46,480 nucleotides of DNA from Alphaproteobacteria bacterium (GTDB lineage: Bacteria; Pseudomonadota; Alphaproteobacteria; Caulobacterales; Parvularculaceae), in assembly GCA_016125425.1 (NCBI GenBank), contig WGLT01000001.1, forward strand, positions 1 to 46,480. The letters are read 5' to 3'. Each line of letters starts with the position of its first letter. Within the stretch, counting starts at the first letter, position 1. The notes beneath the pieces are model-generated. The model was given only the letters and a program-made list of their open reading frames with translations, was not told the origin of the DNA and searched no databases. Position numbers and translations under genes: made by a program. Below, piece after piece: positions 36,811 to 45,868 of this stretch.

Positions 36811-37607
36811 GCGCGCCTTCCAAAGTGGTGAAGCTGTCGACCGACCAGACTTGGCCGCGCATGCGGGTCGAGGCGGCGGCGGCGGCGACGGCCGAGCCCG
36901 CGCTGGCGCGCTTTCTTCACGCCACCGTGCTCAATCATCCGACGTTCGAGGCGGCGCTTTCCTATCGGCTCGCCGAAAAGCTCGCCGACGCGGAAATGAA
37001 CGCGATGCTGTGGCGCGAGGTCTGCTCGAGCGCCTATGCGGACGATCCTTCGATTGTCGCGGCCGGGCTCGCCGATATTCTCGCCGTCTATGCGCGCGAT
37101 CCTGCCTGCCATGAATATGTCCAACCCTTTCTCTATTTCAAAGGCTATCTGTCCTTGCAGGCGCAACGCGTCGCGCACTGGCTGTGGGGGAAGGACCGCC
37201 GCCCGCTCGCGCTCTATCTGCAAAGCCGCATGTCGGAGCTGTTTCAGGTCGATATCCATCCGGCGACGGTCATCGGCAAAGGCGTTTTTATCGATCATGC
37301 GACCGGCGTCGTCATCGGCGAAACCGCGGTGATCGAAGACGATGTTTCGATCCTTCAGAACGTCACGCTCGGCGGAACCGGAAAAGAGATCGGCGACCGC
37401 CATCCGAAGATCCGGCGGGGCGCGCTGATCAGCGTCGGCGCGAAGGTGCTCGGCAATATCGAAGTCGGGGAGGGCGCCAAGGTCGCCGCCGGCAGCGTCG
37501 TCTTGAAGCCCGTGCCGCCGCATTGCACGGTCGCAGGGGTTCCCGCAGCGCCGGTCGGCTCGTGCGGCAAGCCCCCGGCGGAGTCGATGGACCAGGCCCT
37601 CGATTGA
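36807..37607 (+). CDS. cysE: Serine O-acetyltransferase
   Basis: A 266-residue left-handed beta-helix enzyme making O-acetylserine for cysteine synthesis. The N-terminal helical domain (LNHPTFEAALSYRLAEKLAD, FLYFKGYLSLQAQRVAHWLW) precedes hexapeptide repeats. The active-site His and Asp lie in FIDHATGVVIGETAVI, and GGTGKEIGDRHPKI is the CoA/serine-site loop. The C-terminus holds GVPAAPVG. It overlaps the NUDIX stop by four bases and converges on the copper chaperone. Confidence 0.94.
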   Translation: MSAPSKVVKLSTDQTWPRMRVEAAAAATAEPALARFLHATVLNHPTFEAALSYRLAEKLADAEMNAMLWREVCSSAYADDPSIVAAGLADILAVYARDPACHEYVQPFLYFKGYLSLQAQRVAHWLWGKDRRPLALYLQSRMSELFQVDIHPATVIGKGVFIDHATGVVIGETAVIEDDVSILQNVTLGGTGKEIGDRHPKIRRGALISVGAKVLGNIEVGEGAKVAAGSVVLKPVPPHCTVAGVPAAPVGSCGKPPAESMDQALD

Positions 37608-37619
37608 TTCCTATACGGA

Positions 37620-38111
37620 TTAATTTATGACGCCGGGCGCCTTGGCGACGGCCTTGATCGTTTCCGGCGGCGCATTGCGGAATTTGAGCGTCAGCGACAG
37701 TTCGTCGCCCGCCGCGATCGGCTGGAACAGGCCGATCAGCATGACGTGATAGCCGCCGGGCGCGAACCGGACCGGCTCGCCCGGCGGCAGGTCCAGGCTG
37801 GAGACCGGGCTCATTGTCATCATTCCGTCATCAGTCTGCGTGCTTTCATGCATTTCCGCCGCGCCCGCCTCGGGGGTCGAAACGCCCACCAGCGCGTCCG
37901 GTTCGCCGGTCGCATTGCACAGCGTGAAATAGGCCGCCGAATTGGTCTGCCCCTGCGGGGCTGTGCGCACCCAGGGCCCTGTGACGACGATGCCGGAAGC
38001 GCCGTCGCCGCAACCGGCGCGCGCGTCAGGGCCGGACTTTCCGTCCTTGCCGCCGTCCCCGCACGCCGCCGCCAAAAGGCACAGCGCAAGTCCGATGTAA
38101 GCGCGTTTCAT
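37620..38111 (-). CDS. PCuAC copper chaperone lipoprotein
   Basis: A 163-residue periplasmic Cu(I) chaperone that assists cytochrome oxidase CuA assembly. The lipoprotein signal is MKRAYIGLALCLLAAAC with the Cys at 17, then a Gly/Asp-rich linker. The domain begins GIVVTGPWVRTAPQGQTNSA. Copper ligands are visible in MHESTQTDDGMMTM and GGYHVMLIGL. ATG 38111 is selected because it starts the lipobox; upstream in-frame codons lack a signal. Confidence 0.88.
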   Translation of the reverse strand: MKRAYIGLALCLLAAACGDGGKDGKSGPDARAGCGDGASGIVVTGPWVRTAPQGQTNSAAYFTLCNATGEPDALVGVSTPEAGAAEMHESTQTDDGMMTMSPVSSLDLPPGEPVRFAPGGYHVMLIGLFQPIAAGDELSLTLKFRNAPPETIKAVAKAPGVIN

Positions 38112-38250
38112 GGGAAGTCCTCCGCAAGCAATCAATGGCGCGCCTGCCATAAACCGCGCCGCCGCAAAGGTCGAATCGGCCGGCAAAGTTTGCGCGCGCG
38201 CGCCGGATGGGGTTAAGACGGGACGCCGAAACCGCTTCAGGAACAACGTC

Positions 38251-38472
38251 ATGGACCCCTTCGAAATCGCCCGGCTGCAGCAATATTTCAGAACGAAGTT
38301 CGGATTGCCGAATTTGTCGGTGCGAGCAAGGCCGAACAAGACCGACTCAGCCGAAGTTTATTTCGGCGACGAATTTCTCGGCGTCATCTTCCGGGATGAC
38401 GAAGACGGCGACGTCTCCTACGATTTCAACATGGCGATTCTCGAAATGGATCTGCCGGAACGTGCGGGATAG
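38251..38472 (+). CDS. DUF3126 family protein
   Basis: A 73-residue acidic protein (MDPFEIARLQQYFRTKFGLP, ending YDFNMAILEMDLPERAG), typical of the DUF3126 family restricted to alphaproteobacteria. No function is known. The preceding bases TTCAGGAACAACGTC contain AGGA as ribosome binding site. It is followed three bases later by the membrane protein gene. Confidence 0.85.
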   Translation: MDPFEIARLQQYFRTKFGLPNLSVRARPNKTDSAEVYFGDEFLGVIFRDDEDGDVSYDFNMAILEMDLPERAG

Positions 38473-38475
38473 GCT

Positions 38476-39888
38476 TTGAGCGCGGGGGGTCTCGGTCCGG
38501 TCGGCGGTCTCGCCGCGAACAGACCGATCGTCGTTACTCTGGTCATAGCGTTCGGTCTCGTCGCCCTGTCGGCGGTCGGGATGCAGACGGGCGCGAGCGA
38601 CGCCGCCCGCGAAAGCGATTTCCTGATTTCCATCATCGCGCTGACGAGCCTGCCGCTGGCGATCGCGGCGACCGCGCCGCGCGAATTTCTGCTTCGCGCG
38701 CTGCTCGTTTGCGCCGTCGCGGCGTTGCTCGCCGGCCTCGATTTCGCCGCGCCGAGGCTTGGCGTCGCGCCGCCGCCGCGTTTTCCGGCGATCGCAGCGG
38801 CGATCGTGCTCGTTCTTGCGCTGCTCTTGCTCGCGGCGGACGCGCTCGGCGCGCTGATCCGGTTTTCCTTTCTCGGAACGCTCGCGGCTGCGCTCGGCGT
38901 GGCGGGCCTCGGCGGGTTGATGGCGATCCGGCAAGCGGGCGGCGATGCGGCCGGCCCGCTCGCGAGTCTCGTCTTTGCGCTTGGCGGCGCGGTCGTCGCC
39001 GGCGCGATCGCGAATTTCGCCCATCTGTTCGCGCGCGGCGCCGATTCGCGCCGGGCGGCGGGCGTGGCGGCGCGCTATGCGGCCGCGCCGCTTTTATACG
39101 CGATCGTGCTCGGCGCCGCCGCGGGGTTCGTCGTCGCGCTCGAAAACAATGGGCCGGCGAGCGCGAGCGAACTGGCCTGGATCACCGGCGCCGGAGCTCT
39201 GTTCACGGCCGGCGCCGGACTGTTCGCGACCGCCGGGGCGTTGGCCCTGCGGCGTGCGAGCGAGCGGATTGCAGTCGAGGAAAACGAGCGCCAACAGGCG
39301 TTCCGCCGCTTCTGGCGCCCTTTGAGAAGAGCGCTCGCGCCGAGCGCGTCGCTCGCTTTCGTCGCCGTCATCGCCGTTCTCACCGTCGCCGCGGCCTTCA
39401 ATTTAATCGCGACGCTCAGTCCGTTCGAAATGCTGTTTCTCATCGTTGCGTCGGCGGCGGGCGGGCTTCTCTTTCTTTCCCTGCGCACAGGCGCCTTTCT
39501 TCTGTTTGCGCTCGTCTCCGGCGCCTTGCTGGTGACCTGGGGCCGCCAGTTGATGGGATCGCCCCTTCTGGCGCCGATCGATTTTGTCGCGGCGATGGGA
39601 TTTGCGGCCGCGCTCTACGCCCAGATCGGCGTCGCATGGCGCGACGCGCGCAGCCCCCGGCTCAACGCCCGGGAGACGACGGAGGCCGCCATCTCGGACG
39701 GCGCGCCAAGTTTTGTATTGAGCGCGATTGTGGGGGCGGCGTCCTTTCTCGCGGCTGATGCGGCGGGCGTCTGGCCGGATGGCGGGAAGACAGCTGTGCT
39801 GGTCGCCGTGCTCGCCCTTTACGGGCTTGTTATCGCGCCGCCGGCGCTGACCGCGCTCAGTCACTCGGTTCGGCGCGAACTCGCCTAG
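38476..39888 (+). CDS. Hypothetical multi-pass membrane protein
   Basis: A 470-residue very Ala/Leu/Gly-rich inner-membrane protein with about ten or more hydrophobic segments (VVTLVIAFGLVALSAVGM; AIAAAIVLVLALLLLAADAL; LASLVFALGGAVVAGAIANF and others). No domain is recognised; a C-terminal half with GGKTAVLVAVLALYGLVIAP could resemble a transporter, but weakly. There is no suitable ATG, and TTG 38476, preceded by GGGATAGG, is taken as start. Its TAG overlaps the stop of the opposing gene by two bases. Confidence 0.65.
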   Translation: MSAGGLGPVGGLAANRPIVVTLVIAFGLVALSAVGMQTGASDAARESDFLISIIALTSLPLAIAATAPREFLLRALLVCAVAALLAGLDFAAPRLGVAPPPRFPAIAAAIVLVLALLLLAADALGALIRFSFLGTLAAALGVAGLGGLMAIRQAGGDAAGPLASLVFALGGAVVAGAIANFAHLFARGADSRRAAGVAARYAAAPLLYAIVLGAAAGFVVALENNGPASASELAWITGAGALFTAGAGLFATAGALALRRASERIAVEENERQQAFRRFWRPLRRALAPSASLAFVAVIAVLTVAAAFNLIATLSPFEMLFLIVASAAGGLLFLSLRTGAFLLFALVSGALLVTWGRQLMGSPLLAPIDFVAAMGFAAALYAQIGVAWRDARSPRLNARETTEAAISDGAPSFVLSAIVGAASFLAADAAGVWPDGGKTAVLVAVLALYGLVIAPPALTALSHSVRRELA

Positions 39889-40631
39889 GATTTCGTCCGC
39901 AGACGATCGACAAAGGCCCGCACCTGCGTGTCGATCGCTTTCCATTCGGCGAGATAGGGCCGTTTGAAATGATAAGTAACGGTGACGGATTGGCCGATCT
40001 CATATTCGCGCCAGCAGTCCGGGCTTCTGATCTCCGCTTTTTCGTCGAAGCAGAAAAGCGCCATGACTTGCCCTTCGGCGGTTTTGCCGAGATAGAGCTC
40101 CGTGTCGGCGTATCCGTTTGTCGGCACGCTCGCGCGCTGGTCGGGGAAGGCGTACTTCACAAGCTGATACGGCGTTCTGACGCCCCGTTTGTCGGCCGTT
40201 TGCGGCAGATAAAGCATGTCGATCCGCTCGGCCTCGTCAAACGCCGCCGTGCGCTTTGATATCGTGATGTCGATGCGGCGCGTGTCCGGCGCGTCATTGA
40301 TGAAATCGTCGCGGCGCGCGGGCGTGTAGCCGCTCAATGTCGGCCAAAGCGCGTAAAGCGAAACCTCGTCGCGTTCTCCGCCTCGCCGGTCTTTCGGGTA
40401 GACCGTGTAATTGGTCGGCACGGTGAACGACATTCCGCCGATCGCAAAGGTGACGGGCTCTTCGCTGATCGCCGGACTCGGCACATTGCCGCTCAATTCG
40501 TCGACATTCGGTCCGACGTAATAATAAAGGAAAATCGCGCAAAGAATGAGAGTCGCGAGGAAGATGCCGAGCGGATATCGCCAGCTCGACTCTTCCTTGA
40601 TCTCGTCGCCGCCAAATCCGTAATTGCTCAT
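39885..40631 (-). CDS. Hypothetical single-pass membrane protein
   Basis: A 248-residue protein with a short cytoplasmic N-terminus (MSNYGFGGDEIKEESSW), one transmembrane helix (LGIFLATLILCAIFLYYYVG, residues ~22-40) and a periplasmic domain rich in aromatic residues, with DKRGVRTPYQLVKYAFPD and two cysteines (LFCFDEKAE, SPDCWREYEIG). The family is not recognised. It converges with the preceding membrane protein gene with overlapping stop codons. Both could be envelope components, but no function is evident. Confidence 0.65.
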   Translation of the reverse strand: MSNYGFGGDEIKEESSWRYPLGIFLATLILCAIFLYYYVGPNVDELSGNVPSPAISEEPVTFAIGGMSFTVPTNYTVYPKDRRGGERDEVSLYALWPTLSGYTPARRDDFINDAPDTRRIDITISKRTAAFDEAERIDMLYLPQTADKRGVRTPYQLVKYAFPDQRASVPTNGYADTELYLGKTAEGQVMALFCFDEKAEIRSPDCWREYEIGQSVTVTYHFKRPYLAEWKAIDTQVRAFVDRLRTKS

Positions 40632-40731
40632 CGCGCGATTGTCGCCCGCCACATTGCGGCGGCTTTCTTATCACGGCTCGGCGGGCAGGCCAAAGGCGCG
40701 GCGGCCGGCGTCGCCGCCGCGCGCCCCGGCC

Positions 40732-41490
40732 TCAAAGCGCGTCGACGATTTCGGCGACGAGCGGATGGCGCACGACGTCGGCGCGGGTGAACCGGACGGC
40801 GTCGACGCCGCTGAGCTTTTCGAGCCGGTCGACGACCTGCTGAAGGCCGGACAGGTTCGGCAAGAGGTCGGTCTGGGCGGGATCGCCTGTGACGACCATG
40901 GACGAATGCCAGCCGAGCCGCGTCAGCAGCATTTTGAGCTGCGCGTAGGTGCAATTTTGCGCCTCGTCGATCACAACGAACGCATTATTGAGCGTGCGCC
41001 CGCGCATATAGGCGATCGGCGCGATCTCGATCACGCCTTCCGCCGTGAGCGCCTTGAGCCGCTTCGACGACAGGCGGTCGCACAGCGCGTCATAAAGCGG
41101 GCGCAGATAGGGAGAAAGCTTCTCCTCCATGTCGCCCGGCAGGAAGCCGAGACTTTCGCCGGCCTCGACCGCCGGACGCGAAAGAACGATCCGCCGCACC
41201 CGGCCCGACTCGAGCGCCTCCACCGCTTTGGCGACCGCGAGATAGGTCTTGCCCGTTCCAGCCGCGCCGATTGCGAAAACCAGAGAAGAACGGTCTATCG
41301 CGTCGAGCAGCAATTGCTGCGCGTCGTTCTGGGCGCGGATGTTCTTTCGGTATTTCTGATCGCGTTGCTCCTCCTCAATGGGCGACCATGCCGGCTCGTC
41401 GAATAAGCGGCGAACATTGTCGCCCTCAATCTGGCCGTGTGCGTCGTGAACGCGCCGAACCACGCGGCGCGCGGAGCGTTTCGCCATCAT
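40732..41490 (-). CDS. phoH: PhoH family ATPase
   Basis: A 252-residue P-loop ATPase of the PhoH type, linked to RNA metabolism and sometimes phosphate starvation. Walker A is FAIGAAGTGKTYLAVAKAVE, Walker B FVVIDEAQNCTYAQLKMLLT, with sensor motifs VTGDPAQTDLLPNLSG. It is the short form without an N-terminal extension beyond ~50 residues. A nearby start at ATG 41487 is also possible. The following 293 bases (41491-41783) show no gene. Confidence 0.92.
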   Translation of the reverse strand: MMAKRSARRVVRRVHDAHGQIEGDNVRRLFDEPAWSPIEEEQRDQKYRKNIRAQNDAQQLLLDAIDRSSLVFAIGAAGTGKTYLAVAKAVEALESGRVRRIVLSRPAVEAGESLGFLPGDMEEKLSPYLRPLYDALCDRLSSKRLKALTAEGVIEIAPIAYMRGRTLNNAFVVIDEAQNCTYAQLKMLLTRLGWHSSMVVTGDPAQTDLLPNLSGLQQVVDRLEKLSGVDAVRFTRADVVRHPLVAEIVDAL

Positions 41491-41783
41491 GTGTCTCCTG
41501 ATTTATACGAAAGATCGCGTCGTCGGGCGGACGGGCGGAAAGCAGGCGTCGAAGAGGAAACCGGAGAATATCGCGACCTTAAGCGCGCTCTCTCGCGCGG
41601 GCATTCGGAACCGAGATGTGCAGCCGGATCGCTATCGGGCATTCCGTCGCCTGAACTGAACGCGAATCAGTTACGGTTCCCATCTTAGCGGCGTTTCAAT
41701 CGGCGCACGAGGGGCGGCGGAATCTTTCGCAAAAGATTCACATGGCTCCATACCGGCGCTGAGGATGCGCCGGGCGCGAGGGC

Positions 41784-42395
41784 TTATTGCCTTGTCGCGG
41801 CCCAGGCGGCGGCGATTTTCGCGTGCGTTTCCGGCGAATAGTTCTGCCACGACGAACGCCCGCGCGTCGCATCCACGACGAAAATCGATTCGCGCGGCAA
41901 AAGGTAAGGCGTGATGGCGTTGCGCACGCCGATCGCTGTCAGTTCGCACCTTACCGTCCAGACGTTTTCGGCGATCCTGAACGCCGGTCCAAGGCTGAGC
42001 ATGGCTGTTTCGACACGGCTCGCCGCTGCGTTGACGACGTCGAAAATGACAATGAAATTGGCGAGCTGCGGCTGCGGCGCGGCATGGCTGTCGCCTCGCG
42101 GCCGGGCGACCGGGGCCGTCGAATTCTCCTGCGTCTCGACAGGTTCGCCGTCGCCGTCGATGCGTTTTCCGAAGGGGCGCGATTTCGGATAGGCCGAGCG
42201 AAGATCGATTCCGAAAAAAGCGGCGAAGGTGGGTTCTTCGCGCGCTTCGCGCCAACTGCGGCTGCCGGCGGGCGCGACTTGCGACCATGCGGCGAGACGG
42301 CCTTCATGGGCGAACTTCCGCAATTGGCGGGAAGTGTACGGCCCATAAATCCTGTCGTCGACTTTGACGCACCAATTATCCGCGGCGAGCATCAC
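41784..42395 (-). CDS. GYF_2 domain protein of unknown function
   Basis: A 203-residue protein. The N-terminal ~55 residues (NWCVKVDDRIYGPYTSRQLR, KFAHEGRLAAWSQVAPAG) are a GYF_2-type (DUF4339) domain, usually a peptide-binding or protein-docking fold. A low-complexity linker follows (~80-105). The C-terminal ~95 residues (LANFIVIFDVVNAAASRVET, AENVWTVRCELTAIGVRNAI) are unrecognised; alternating strands with DATRGRSSWQNY suggest a small alpha/beta fold. It lies 20 bases after the PilZ gene on the same strand. Confidence 0.65.
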   Translation of the reverse strand: MMLAADNWCVKVDDRIYGPYTSRQLRKFAHEGRLAAWSQVAPAGSRSWREAREEPTFAAFFGIDLRSAYPKSRPFGKRIDGDGEPVETQENSTAPVARPRGDSHAAPQPQLANFIVIFDVVNAAASRVETAMLSLGPAFRIAENVWTVRCELTAIGVRNAITPYLLPRESIFVVDATRGRSSWQNYSPETHAKIAAAWAATRQ

Positions 42396-42415
42396 GACGT
42401 CCTTGAATCAATGGC

Positions 42416-43105
42416 TTAGGCGTTCCCGCCCTTTCTGCCAAAAGACGGTGCAATGTTCGCGCCAGGCTCTTTAACCTCAAGGGCGCCCGTGGTTTGGTGA
42501 ATCGCCTCTTCCATGCGCTTGGCGGGGCCGGAGAATACGACGCCGACGCCTTTCTCGTGCCGTCTGACGACTTTCGCCGCCATTTTGCCGAGCGTGACAT
42601 GCGCGCCGAGCGGCGGACGCGGATCGATTTCAATCGATGCGCCGGTCAGGGAGATGTCGAGGATGGAGCAGGCCTGGGTTTCGCCGTTTTCGTAAACGAC
42701 GAAGGCTGGGGCGTCTTGCTTGATACGGGGCGCGGCGTTGTGATCAAGGCTCGGATCTTTGTGCAAGGCCAGCATCAGCGCATCCGCCGTACGGTTCGAT
42801 TTTGCGCGCCGGCCGCGGTAATCGACTGCGAAAGTGTGTTTGCCGGCGCGAACGACCTTGCCTTCGAAACGGCCGATGCGGTCGATGTAAAGAACGACCG
42901 CTTCCTTTTCAACGGGCGGAGAAACAGCGCGGCAAAGCGCGCCTCCGGCGGAGATGTTGACGACAAGGCAGGGACGCTCGACGCCGTCATTTGAGAGATA
43001 GCGCGCTTTGAGACGAACATCGACGCGGGCGTGGCGTCGGCGATCGACGCCGTCTTCTGGGGCCGTGTTGGCTTGCGGCAGGATATTGTCGTCCATTCTT
43101 GACAT
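42416..43105 (-). CDS. Tandem PilZ-domain c-di-GMP effector
   Basis: A 229-residue protein with two PilZ-like domains. The first (residues ~20-100) has the c-di-GMP motif RRRHARVDV and NISAGGA. The second (~125-205) keeps DISLTGASIEI but lacks the RxxxR start, so it probably does not bind the nucleotide. AAGGG stands eight bases before ATG 43105. The gene is adjacent to the GYF_2 protein on the same strand, suggesting a shared function. The output target is unknown. Confidence 0.82.
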   Translation of the reverse strand: MSRMDDNILPQANTAPEDGVDRRRHARVDVRLKARYLSNDGVERPCLVVNISAGGALCRAVSPPVEKEAVVLYIDRIGRFEGKVVRAGKHTFAVDYRGRRAKSNRTADALMLALHKDPSLDHNAAPRIKQDAPAFVVYENGETQACSILDISLTGASIEIDPRPPLGAHVTLGKMAAKVVRRHEKGVGVVFSGPAKRMEEAIHQTTGALEVKEPGANIAPSFGRKGGNA

Positions 43106-43247
43106 TGACGCGCCCTTGAAGCCGGGTGAATCGGTCTCCTTAATAGGCGGCTAAGGTGAATAAAGGTTTGCGCTGAGGGGCTCGCCGCCCCACATCGCGC
43201 CAGATTCTGCGAAAAAGTCGCGACCAGTAAAAGAACGGTAAATTCCA

Positions 43248-43970
43248 ATGACGATCAATGAAGGCGGGCGCGAGGGAGCGGAGGCTCAGCCGATTTTCAA
43301 CGCGCCGCCGATCGTCCTGTGGCTCGTTGGAATCCTGCTCGCCATACACGCTGTGATCTTCATGCTTCCGGCCCGCGTCGAGAACATCATTACGCTCTAC
43401 GGCGCGGTGTCTCCGAGGCTGTTCTTTGCAGGGCTGAGGGGACAAGTCGGTCCGGAGATCATGCTGACGCCGCTTGTGACGCATATTTTCCTGCATGCGA
43501 GCTGGATGCACGTTGTCATGAACGCCGTCTGGCTATTGGCCGTGGGCTCGCCGATTGCGCGCCGGCTCGGCGCGGGCCAGGGAACGCCGGCGATTCCCTC
43601 GGCGATTTTTGTTCTGTTCTTCATCGCCAGCGGAATTTCGGGCGCGCTCGTCTATATCTTCATTCACCCTGATGCGAACTCGCTTCTCGTCGGCGCGTCG
43701 GGCGGGATTTTCGGCCTTCTCGGCGGGGCGGTCCGCTTCGCTTTTCGCCCGCCATGGGCGTTTCCGCCGGGCCGGCGATTCGCGCCGATCAACGACCGCA
43801 TGGTGCTTGTCTGGTCCGCCGTCATTCTGCTGTTGAATTTTCTCACCGGGCCGATCGGGGGCCTGATCACGCCGGAGGCGGGCTCGATCGCATGGGAGGC
43901 GCATTTGGGCGGGTATCTGTTCGGACTTCTGGCGTTTCCCATTTTCGCACATGCAGCGCAGCCGCGCTGA
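43248..43970 (+). CDS. Rhomboid family intramembrane serine protease
   Basis: A 240-residue membrane protease, the second rhomboid in the window. Motifs are THIFLHASWMHVVMNAVWLL, the nucleophile loop LLVGASGGIFGLLGG and the His motif WEAHLGGYLFGLL. It is typical of alphaproteobacterial housekeeping rhomboids and is not closely similar to the one at 358. It lies 72 bases before the CBS protein gene. Confidence 0.88.
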   Translation: MTINEGGREGAEAQPIFNAPPIVLWLVGILLAIHAVIFMLPARVENIITLYGAVSPRLFFAGLRGQVGPEIMLTPLVTHIFLHASWMHVVMNAVWLLAVGSPIARRLGAGQGTPAIPSAIFVLFFIASGISGALVYIFIHPDANSLLVGASGGIFGLLGGAVRFAFRPPWAFPPGRRFAPINDRMVLVWSAVILLLNFLTGPIGGLITPEAGSIAWEAHLGGYLFGLLAFPIFAHAAQPR

Positions 43971-44042
43971 CGCCGCCGAAAATTGTTGCGACGGCGAGGC
44001 CCTTGTCGCAGTCTTCTTCCGCTTGGGGGAAGGAGATGTGCG

Positions 44043-44468
44043 ATGAAAGTCGATCAAATCCTTCAAACGAAAGGCGCGGAAGTCTTCGCCGTATCAGGCG
44101 ATGCGAAGATATCGGAAGCCGTCGATATTTTGCATGACAAGAATATCGGCGCGGTCGTCGTGAGAGACGGCGGAAAGGTCGCCGGCATATTGTCCGAACG
44201 CGACATTGTGCGGCGTCTGAAACGGGAAGGCGCCGCTGTGCTCGACCGGCGCGTTCGCGACTGTATGACGGCTGAAGTCAAGACTTGCGGTCTCAGCGCC
44301 ACCGTCGACGAATTGATGGGCGAGATGACTCGCCGGCGCATTCGCCACATTCCCGTTATCGAGAACGGAGAACTCGTGGGACTTGTTTCGATCGGCGACG
44401 TCGTCAAACGCAAGATCGAGGAAGCCGAACAGGAAGCGCAGGCGCTGAAGGAGTATATCGCATCCTGA
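44043..44468 (+). CDS. CBS-domain pair protein
   Basis: A 141-residue protein made of two CBS domains. The first (residues ~8-62) includes AVDILHDKNIGAVVVRDGGK and VAGILSERDIVRRL; the second (~75-125) includes EMTRRRIRHIPVIENGELVG and LVSIGDVVK. Such stand-alone pairs bind adenosine nucleotides, but the partner is unknown. GGAGATG precedes ATG 44043. It converges with the patatin gene with a 7-base gap. Confidence 0.88.
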   Translation: MKVDQILQTKGAEVFAVSGDAKISEAVDILHDKNIGAVVVRDGGKVAGILSERDIVRRLKREGAAVLDRRVRDCMTAEVKTCGLSATVDELMGEMTRRRIRHIPVIENGELVGLVSIGDVVKRKIEEAEQEAQALKEYIAS

Positions 44469-44475
44469 CGCCCCT

Positions 44476-45432
44476 TCAGACGAGATTGTTCAGCGCGGAT
44501 TCGAGCGCGCGCGCTTGCGCGTCGACGGCGGCCCGCCCGAGCGCGATGAGTTCGTCGGCCTTGTCGAAATCCAGAAGGCCGATATGTCCGACTTGCGGGG
44601 CGATGAAGACGTCGGGCGGATCGCCTGCGAGGCGCGATCGGGTGATCCTGTCCATGATGATGTTGAATGAAGCCAGCATGGTGGAGCCGAGGCCGGGCGT
44701 CGCGCCGCTGGAGCGGAACAGCGTGCGAAACAGGGCGCGCTTGGCGAGCCCAAGACGGCTGTCCGTATCCGGCTCATCGTCTTCCTGGTCGTTCGATTCA
44801 AAGCGCTCTCGCCTGAGCGCGGCGGCGCGACCGAAGGCGTCGGCGTGCAGGCCGACCGCGATGACGAGTCTTGCGCCCAGCGCGCGCGCCGGCGAGACGG
44901 GCAGGGGATTTACGAGCGCGCCGTCGATCAGCCATCGTCCGTGTAAGGATCGCGGGGCGAAGACGCCGGGGAGCGCATAGGCCGCCTCGATCGCTTCGCG
45001 CAGCAGGCCTTCCTGGAGCCAGGTTTCGTGGCCGGTCGCAAGTTCGGCGGTCACCGCGACGAATTTCGTCCCCAGCTCCTCGATCCTGAGATCGCCGAGA
45101 TATTCGCGCATTGCTTTCTCGAGCCGCTTGCCGCCCATGATGCCCGAGCCGTTGAGGGCGACGTCGACATAAGTGAGCATGCGCCGCCGCGTGAGCGCGC
45201 GCGCCCACGCCTCGAGCGCGTCGAGCTCGCCGGCGAGCCAGAAGCCGCCGACAAGGGCGCCGACCGAGGTGCCGCAAACGACGTCCGGCTTGACGCCGAG
45301 TTCGATCAGACGGCGGACCGCGCCGATATGAGCCCAGCCCCGTGCGACGCCGCCGCCGAGCGCGAGGCCGATTTGCGGACGGGGAGCAGGGCGAGGGGCG
45401 TTGTGGAGCGTTGTCATGGTTTTCTCGTTCAT
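44476..45432 (-). CDS. Patatin-like phospholipase (RssA type)
   Basis: A 318-residue lipid acyl hydrolase. Visible are the oxyanion motif LALGGGVARGWAHIGAVR, the nucleophile elbow CGTSVGALVGGF and the Asp of the dyad in LIDGALVNPLPVSPA. C-terminal residues contain the unusual acidic patch RFESNDQEDDEPDTD. The frame is open for over 130 codons further upstream, but that extension has no patatin similarity. ATG 45432 (MNEKTM) or 45417 is taken as start. Confidence 0.85.
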   Translation of the reverse strand: MNEKTMTTLHNAPRPAPRPQIGLALGGGVARGWAHIGAVRRLIELGVKPDVVCGTSVGALVGGFWLAGELDALEAWARALTRRRMLTYVDVALNGSGIMGGKRLEKAMREYLGDLRIEELGTKFVAVTAELATGHETWLQEGLLREAIEAAYALPGVFAPRSLHGRWLIDGALVNPLPVSPARALGARLVIAVGLHADAFGRAAALRRERFESNDQEDDEPDTDSRLGLAKRALFRTLFRSSGATPGLGSTMLASFNIIMDRITRSRLAGDPPDVFIAPQVGHIGLLDFDKADELIALGRAAVDAQARALESALNNLV

Positions 45433-45676
45433 GCCTGTAGTCGCCGGCCTTCGCAAACGCCGGGCGCCCTGCGGCGAGAAGAATCGCCGTCTGCGGCGGC
45501 CGGATCGCCGATCAGGGGAATTTGCCGCTTGAAAGTCGCCGAATACCCTTATAAATAAACCCTCCCAGCGATTTTCGAGATTGCTCCGGGAGCCTTGGCT
45601 CCAGGCGGCGGTTCTCGGGCCGGATTTTCCGATCCGGTCCGAGGAAAACGGTCTCGAAAAAAGTTTGAATAAGGCG

Positions 45677-45705
45677 TTGACAGGTCGCGGGCGGATGCGT
45701 AAATC
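45677..45705 (+). promoter_or_regulatory. Probable rrn promoter
   Basis: TTGACA (45677-45682), a 17-base spacer and TAAATC (45700-45705). The -35 is a perfect match and the spacing ideal; the -10 is weak. It lies about 370 bases before the 16S gene. Confidence 0.45.
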
Positions 45706-45868
45706 CGCGGCCTCACCGACGCGGCCGGGATGGCCGCCGGAGGCCGGGTTGACCGGGCTCAGGGGCGGTCTCGGGAGTGTCGGTTTTTTGTCGGCTCTTT
45801 CGCACCCTGGCGCGGACGGGTCGACGGCTCCAGATCCTGTTTTGCTCACTTGGCGCAGGACGCGGGGC

